This document shows, one piece after another, positions 22,378-25,885 of a stretch of DNA of 25,885 bases. The first letter of the stretch is position 1. Each line of letters starts with the position of its first letter. Source of the stretch: Halovenus sp. (GTDB lineage: Archaea > Halobacteriota > Halobacteria > Halobacteriales > Haloarculaceae); the NCBI GenBank assembly GCA_003551265.1, contig PUMG01000034.1, positions 1 to 25,885 of the forward strand. The letters are read 5' to 3'. The translations under genes and the position numbers were made by a program. The notes under the pieces were generated by a model that saw only the letters and a program-made list of their open reading frames with translations, did no database searches and was not told where the DNA came from.

Positions 22378-22414
22378 ACACTGGCGGTCGAAATTTCGTC
22401 AGGACTTTCGCCCG

Positions 22415-23692
22415 TCAGTACGGCGGTGAGCTATCACCATCGAAGTCATCGAGTGGCCTGACACCGATGCCGTGGAAGTCGGGAATCGCCTCTGCGTCCT
22501 CTTCGTCATCGTGCGCCGCCTGGAGAGTCTCTTCGTCGTAATCCTCGATAGGGTCGGGTTCGACCACGTCCAGTATGTCTCTCGTCTCGGCGTCGAGAAC
22601 GGCAAACCCAGGCGTGACGCCGGTTGCCGCGTGTGGGTCACCCGAGAGCGGAACCGGACCACGAAGCGTGACGAAAACGTACTCGCCGTCGGGAGAGAAC
22701 CACATGATGTCGGGGGCATCGCGCTCTTCGGGGTCGTCGCTCTGTGCGGGTCCGAACGCCTCGATTTCGTGGACAACCTCGTCAGTGTCAGGGTCGACGA
22801 CGACACCGTCGTTTGTTTCGCGGTTGAGTACCCACAGCTCCTCGCCGTCAGGTGCGAACCAGAAGCCGTGTGCGTCGACTCCGCCGGTGCTCTCCTGATG
22901 GAGTATCTCGTCGGTCTCCGTGTCGAGGACGTAGTACTCGCCCACGCCATCCTCACCGGCGTCAGGGTCTGATGGCAGACCTGCGGTGAGGTAGAACTTC
23001 TCCTCATCTGGGTGCGGCATCGTCCCACAGTTGGTGGGCAACTCCTCACCCGGAAAGGCCGTATCGACGACGAACTCGTCGTGGTCGACGATGACGAGAC
23101 CTGCGTCGTGGTAACTCGGCCCCAGCGTGTGAACCGACCGGCCACGGTGGTCGTAGGAGTGGCAAATTGGTGCACCTTCGTCCTCAGTCAGTCCGTCGAC
23201 ACCTTCGTCGATTTCTATCTCGTCGGCTATGTCGAAGAACTCCTCTTCGAGGTTGACGTCGATACGGACGATCTTGCTCTCGCCGATGACGTCGACGATG
23301 ATAGCCTCGTTGTCAGGGGTGAACCCGGCAAAGTGTGTTCCCGCACCGGTTTCGAGGTTTGCGACGAGTTCTCTGTCGTCGGTCCGATAAACGAGCGTCC
23401 GCGCCCCCGCCGTACAGGCAACAGCGGCGTAGGCATACTCCGAAGAGTAATGAATCATGTGAGGTACCTCGCCGTCGTCCTCGCCAGTGTCGATGGTGTC
23501 GACCTCCTCGAACTCTGGTTCGTCCTCGTCGGGTTCTTGCAACGCCTCGTAGATGTAGATGGTGTTGGTTCCCTGATCGAGCGCCCACACCTCGTAACCC
23601 TCTTCGGTCGTGCCGAGGCAACCCGCAAGCGCGGCGACAGACGCCCCAGCAGCAACTCCCATGAATCCACGTCTCGAAATCCGTTCTGGCAT
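22415..23692 (-). CDS. Tat-exported lipoprotein with beta-propeller repeats (YncE-like)
   Basis: The 425-residue protein begins with a Tat signal peptide (ISRRGFMGVAAG) and a lipobox ending in LAGC (Cys25), so it is probably exported folded and lipid-anchored outside the cell membrane. Repeats with WALDQGTNTIYIYEA, HFAGFTPDNEAIIVDV, HTLGPSYHDAGLVIVDHD, WFAPDGEELWVLN and WFSPDGEYVFVTLRG are blades of a seven-bladed propeller of the YVTN/NHL type. Several histidines (HFAGF, HSYDH, MPHPDEE, VDAHGFWF, DFHGIGV) could bind metal or heme, but no heme-binding CxxCH is present. Function unknown; such lipoproteins in haloarchaea may bind substrate or join redox chains. Its TATA box (TTTTATACAA, minus strand, about 23715-23724) is about 27 bases upstream. 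Confidence 0.82.
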   Translation of the reverse strand: MPERISRRGFMGVAAGASVAALAGCLGTTEEGYEVWALDQGTNTIYIYEALQEPDEDEPEFEEVDTIDTGEDDGEVPHMIHYSSEYAYAAVACTAGARTLVYRTDDRELVANLETGAGTHFAGFTPDNEAIIVDVIGESKIVRIDVNLEEEFFDIADEIEIDEGVDGLTEDEGAPICHSYDHRGRSVHTLGPSYHDAGLVIVDHDEFVVDTAFPGEELPTNCGTMPHPDEEKFYLTAGLPSDPDAGEDGVGEYYVLDTETDEILHQESTGGVDAHGFWFAPDGEELWVLNRETNDGVVVDPDTDEVVHEIEAFGPAQSDDPEERDAPDIMWFSPDGEYVFVTLRGPVPLSGDPHAATGVTPGFAVLDAETRDILDVVEPDPIEDYDEETLQAAHDDEEDAEAIPDFHGIGVRPLDDFDGDSSPPY

Positions 23693-23785
23693 TACCGGCG
23701 CTCAGGACCAGAGTTGTATAAAACTGATGACGGAGACAGTCTCTACCGGTGATTTGGCGAGGTAGCACGGTGCAAGCGACGGTTA

Positions 23786-23934
23786 CACTGTACAGGCCAG
23801 AATTCGACTATAGGGATTAGCGTACCTGTACAGAGATTCTCGCTGCGACGGACAGCGAGAAATAGAGCATGACGTACGCTAATCCCGATAGGTGCCGCTT
23901 CAGCCGTAGTTTGCTAGATTCTGGTCACAGAGTG
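23786..23934. repeat. Nested palindromic element in a 410-base gene-free gap
   Basis: An outer stem of 18 bp (CTATAGGGATTAGCGTAC at 23808-23825 against 23874-23891, one mismatch) encloses an inner perfect 9-bp stem (TTCTCGCTG/CAGCGAGAA, 23837-23845 and 23853-23861) with a 7-base loop. Further out, CCAGAAT (23797-23803) pairs with ATTCTGG (23918-23924), and CACT (23786) with AGTG (23931). CTGTACAG, itself a palindrome, occurs at 23788 and 23826. This 149-base cruciform-like unit could be a MITE-like remnant, a structured RNA or a binding-site array. It has no open reading frame. Confidence 0.65.
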
Positions 23935-24102
23935 CCGTTCCGTTGAGGCTCTTACCCAAGAAAGTGAGACAGCGGTATCTCTCCAGAAGTTGGGAGGAGG
24001 AACCGTGCAACATACAGAGGATCTATGCAACACTCAGCTACTGTTTATTTCATACGGGTGATGGTGAATCAACTCCTCTGTAGCTATGTGAATTGACCGG
24101 TG
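23935..24102. other. Gene-free stretch, nothing recognised
   Basis: Apart from a 23-codon chance frame starting at ATG 24025, I see no gene, repeat or promoter here. It is AT-richer than the gene-dense part of the window. Confidence 0.5.
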
Positions 24103-24693
24103 TTATTCTTCCCAATGATCAACCTCTCGAACTCGATATCGGACGTAGATTGGCATCGTACAGAGGATGTCATCGTCCCAGTCGAGGAGGTGTCCACGGG
24201 ACGGGATTTGTGTAACAAACTCCCTGTAGTTATCTACAGGTTTTTCGACAACGTCTCCGTTCTGTACCATGACGGAGTACCGTACGTAAATTGCATACCC
24301 GTCAACTTCCTCGGGGAAGTCACGGTCGGTATCCGACCGTACTTGGGGAGTTGCATCAGGATATCGATCTTGTAGCTCCGCAAAGAGCACCTGATTCATT
24401 CGGCTTGCGCACCAACCCTTCACGTCCCATCTTTCCGGGACAAGTTTGTGGTCTTCGTAGGGAACGATGAATGGCTCTTCAGCAGCACCACGGTGCCCGC
24501 CTTCAATCTGGTCTGGAAACTCGTCTTCGGTAATGACTGTAAGCTCGTCGTGATCGGGAAAATACTCTTTTTTGAACGCTGATTCCGAAAATTCGGCCGT
24601 ATCGTCATCGTCTTCATCATCGTTGCCGAGACACCCTGCGCTCAGCGTCATCAGCGAACCTCCCACCGCAACGAGAACCTGCCGCCGCTTCAT
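24103..24693 (-). CDS. Secreted lipoprotein of unknown function (196 aa)
   Basis: The 196-residue protein starts MKRRQVLVAVGGSLMTLSAGC: a twin-arginine motif and a lipobox with Cys21, giving a Tat-type lipoprotein. An acidic linker follows (LGNDDEDDDDTAEF), a common tether after lipidation in haloarchaea. The rest has two cysteines (WCASRMN and ILCTMP), a FPDQIEGGHRGAAEEPF segment and two similar strands (YAIYVRYSVMV, MPIYVRYRV). No known domain is recognised. Lower GC3 than the core genes suggests accessory origin. I start at the ATG at 24693; a longer frame to 24726 would destroy the N-terminal signal. A TATA-like box (TATTTATTTTA, minus strand) is about 26 bases upstream. Confidence 0.75.
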   Translation of the reverse strand: MKRRQVLVAVGGSLMTLSAGCLGNDDEDDDDTAEFSESAFKKEYFPDHDELTVITEDEFPDQIEGGHRGAAEEPFIVPYEDHKLVPERWDVKGWCASRMNQVLFAELQDRYPDATPQVRSDTDRDFPEEVDGYAIYVRYSVMVQNGDVVEKPVDNYREFVTQIPSRGHLLDWDDDILCTMPIYVRYRVREVDHWEE

Positions 24694-24847
24694 ATTGGAA
24701 AATAAAAGATGGTAAAATAAATACACACTGATAGCTTATACAGCGGTTTCATTCTTCAGGACTTCTATTGATCGGTCAGTGAACCGCCTACATTGAGCGA
24801 TTACGACAGGCTCATTCAGGACGACCCCTCGTGCAAGATTCGCGCGT

Positions 24848-24926
24848 TCTATTCAGCACTTGCTATATGAAAAGTTCTACATATTTTATCACTCCACTGC
24901 GGCATACAGAGTGTGTATTCAGCACT
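24848..24926. repeat. 11-bp direct repeats in the lipoprotein spacer
   Basis: TATTCAGCACT occurs at 24848-24858 and again at 24916-24926, separated by an AT-rich stretch (CTATATGAAAAGTTCTACAT and on). The two copies are 68 bases apart, in a 245-base gap without genes. They could be the scars of an insertion element or a duplicated regulatory site. Confidence 0.4.
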
Positions 24927-24938
24927 CGGCCTTTGCCA

Positions 24939-25709
24939 CTACCCCCCAAAGTCTAGCTTTCCCTGCTCGTTCCACGCACACCGGGCGTGACCACCATCAT
25001 CTGGGGGTGGCGTGATACGGAGACGGTTCTCTTCAATCGTGACCATGATCGGACGCTCGTCGAAATAATCATTTGGGAGAGTCTTGTTCGCTTCGTTGTG
25101 ATCCTCGACCGAGACGTGAATGTCGTACTCGCCCAGTTCAACATCTCCGAGATTGATTTCGGAATGGGATTCATCCGTAACCTCGAATCTCTCATTGCGT
25201 AATTCCGAGCCGTCTTGGTCGGTGACCGTCAGCCAGCCTGTATACCGTCCGTCAACTTGCGTGTTGATAGCAATTGAAAGGGGTTCTGTAACGGTTGTCT
25301 CGTAGAAAGTAAGCGTTTGCGTCCCATCGGAACCGCCGTCCTCGCCGTCAACGTGCGGTTCGTAATACCCCTCGTAATAGAGCGCCTCGGCACCGCCGTC
25401 GATCTGATCCCAGAATAGCTCGCCGTCGGTTTCGTACTGTCCCTTGGCAAACGCAATATCAATCTCAGCCTGGACTACTGGAGGAAGACGGGAGTAGTAG
25501 AGAATCCGTTGAGGACAGGATTCGAATTCGGATGGGGTGTCGAATTCGGATGGCCTCTTCCCATCAGATTGCTGTCTATCCTTTGTTTCGTTTCCCGAGT
25601 CGTCGGCATCGACTGATGAGTTGCTGTCGTCATCAGTGGTCGAAACACAACCAGCCACCAACATCACAAGGAAGGCACCGCTGTGTCGGAGAGCCTGTCT
25701 TCGTTTCAT
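24939..25709 (-). CDS. Secreted lipoprotein of unknown function (256 aa)
   Basis: The 256-residue protein starts MKRRQALRHSGAFLVMLVAGC with a twin-arginine motif and lipobox (Cys21), as in the 196-residue lipoprotein 245 bases downstream. Then comes a long acidic Ser/Asp-rich linker (DDDSNSSVDADDSGNETKDRQQ). The folded part has CPQRILYYSRLPPVVQAEIDIAFAKGQY, then GELFWDQIDGGAEALYYEGYYEPHV, and a beta-sandwich-like end with TLTFYETTVTEPLSIAINTQVDGRYTGWLTVTDQDG and IHVSVEDHN. The repeated beta strands resemble an Ig-like surface domain. I do not recognise the family and assign no function. A TATA-like TCTATATCA (minus strand, about 25733-25741) is about 28 bases upstream. Confidence 0.76.
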   Translation of the reverse strand: MKRRQALRHSGAFLVMLVAGCVSTTDDDSNSSVDADDSGNETKDRQQSDGKRPSEFDTPSEFESCPQRILYYSRLPPVVQAEIDIAFAKGQYETDGELFWDQIDGGAEALYYEGYYEPHVDGEDGGSDGTQTLTFYETTVTEPLSIAINTQVDGRYTGWLTVTDQDGSELRNERFEVTDESHSEINLGDVELGEYDIHVSVEDHNEANKTLPNDYFDERPIMVTIEENRLRITPPPDDGGHARCAWNEQGKLDFGG

Positions 25710-25732
25710 TACTTACAATTCGACGACTTGTC

Positions 25733-25741
25733 TGATATAGA
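25733..25741 (-). promoter_or_regulatory. TATA-like box of the 256-aa lipoprotein gene
   Basis: On the minus strand TCTATATCA is centred about 28 bases before the ATG at 25709. A 7-bp inverted repeat (25750-25769) lies directly upstream of it. Confidence 0.5.
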
Positions 25742-25749
25742 CCCTGATA

Positions 25750-25769
25750 ACTCAAACCGTCCTTTGAGT
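25750..25769. repeat. 7-bp inverted repeat upstream of the lipoprotein promoter
   Basis: ACTCAAA (25750-25756) and TTTGAGT (25763-25769) flank CCGTCC. It sits about 9 bases upstream of the TATA-like box, where an activator would bind, and could equally be the terminator of a gene beyond the window. The remaining bases to 25885 show no gene. Confidence 0.45.
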
Positions 25770-25885
25770 CCTCTCCCGCCTCTGAGTACCTCCGCTGTAC
25801 TGAGTGGATACATCAATCTCAATCGGACTCATCTCTCGTCAAGACTTGCGCTTTCTCTCCTGCACAACACTCAGTAACAACATCA

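Noticed and set aside
24025..24096. 23-codon ATG frame in the gap before the 196-residue lipoprotein
   Set aside because: Too short, no haloarchaeal codon bias and no promoter at the right distance.
24028..25874. CAACACTCAG present at 24028 and 25865
   Set aside because: A 10-base repeat at a distance of 1.8 kb is expected many times by chance in 26 kb.
1..25885. CRISPR array, tRNA or rRNA genes, intact transposase or integrase
   Set aside because: No regularly spaced repeats of 24-37 bases, no cloverleaf or rRNA-like stretches and no DDE, HUH or tyrosine recombinase protein were found on either strand.

Overview
This window is a piece of a haloarchaeal chromosome. Its proteins are very acidic (rich in Asp and Glu), codons mostly end in G or C, and many starts are leaderless, with a TATA-like box about 25-30 bases before the ATG. 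It also carries family markers typical of the group: a SAMP2-type ubiquitin-like protein, ribosomal protein S8e, ADP-forming acetyl-CoA synthetase, an amphi-Trp protein, Tat lipoproteins and a fused CtaA/CtaB heme O synthase. The sequence does not let me name a genus.

Layout. 1-2742 (mostly +): the possible start of a divergent gene, then panB overlapping samp2, a GNAT acetyltransferase and a threonine-synthase-like PLP enzyme. 2755-5221: a phosphohexomutase (-), a 49-residue zinc-finger protein (-), a 55-residue histone-fold protein (+) and a DUF2240 protein (-). 5318-7807: rps8e (+), a PhoU-type regulator with an AbrB-like DNA-binding domain (-) and a RIO-like kinase (-). 7916-11103: a translationally coupled pair, a single-chain ADP-forming acetate-CoA ligase and a BioD/DRTGG protein. 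11104-11346 has no convincing gene but holds a near-perfect palindrome and two hairpins that share a loop; I read it as a candidate small RNA. 11347-14383: an amphi-Trp protein (-), two small unknown haloarchaeal proteins (+) and an S1/OB/DHH RecJ-like protein (-). 14452-15211: a compact TumE/TumA-type toxin-antitoxin pair with its own palindromic operators and weaker GC3 bias, probably acquired. 15268-16680: thymidylate kinase and a two-domain VOC protein. 16737-22345 (all -): an ABC exporter pair, a SelW-like CxxC protein, the CtaA-CtaB fusion, a ring-cleaving-dioxygenase-like VOC protein and an enolase-superfamily enzyme. 22415-25709 (all -): three Tat-type lipoproteins separated by AT-richer spacers with nested palindromes and direct repeats; this end looks like accessory DNA.

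Functional threads. The left half is central metabolism (pantothenate/CoA, amino acid, sugar phosphate, and ATP formation from acetyl-CoA). The 17-20 kb block suggests heme/terminal-oxidase assembly and redox work. The 20-22 kb pair resembles enzymes of aromatic ring cleavage followed by cycloisomerisation, though substrates cannot be read from sequence. The two most unusual non-coding elements are the twin-hairpin locus at about 11163-11313 and the nested palindrome at 23786-23934. No tRNA, rRNA, CRISPR array or intact transposase was found.
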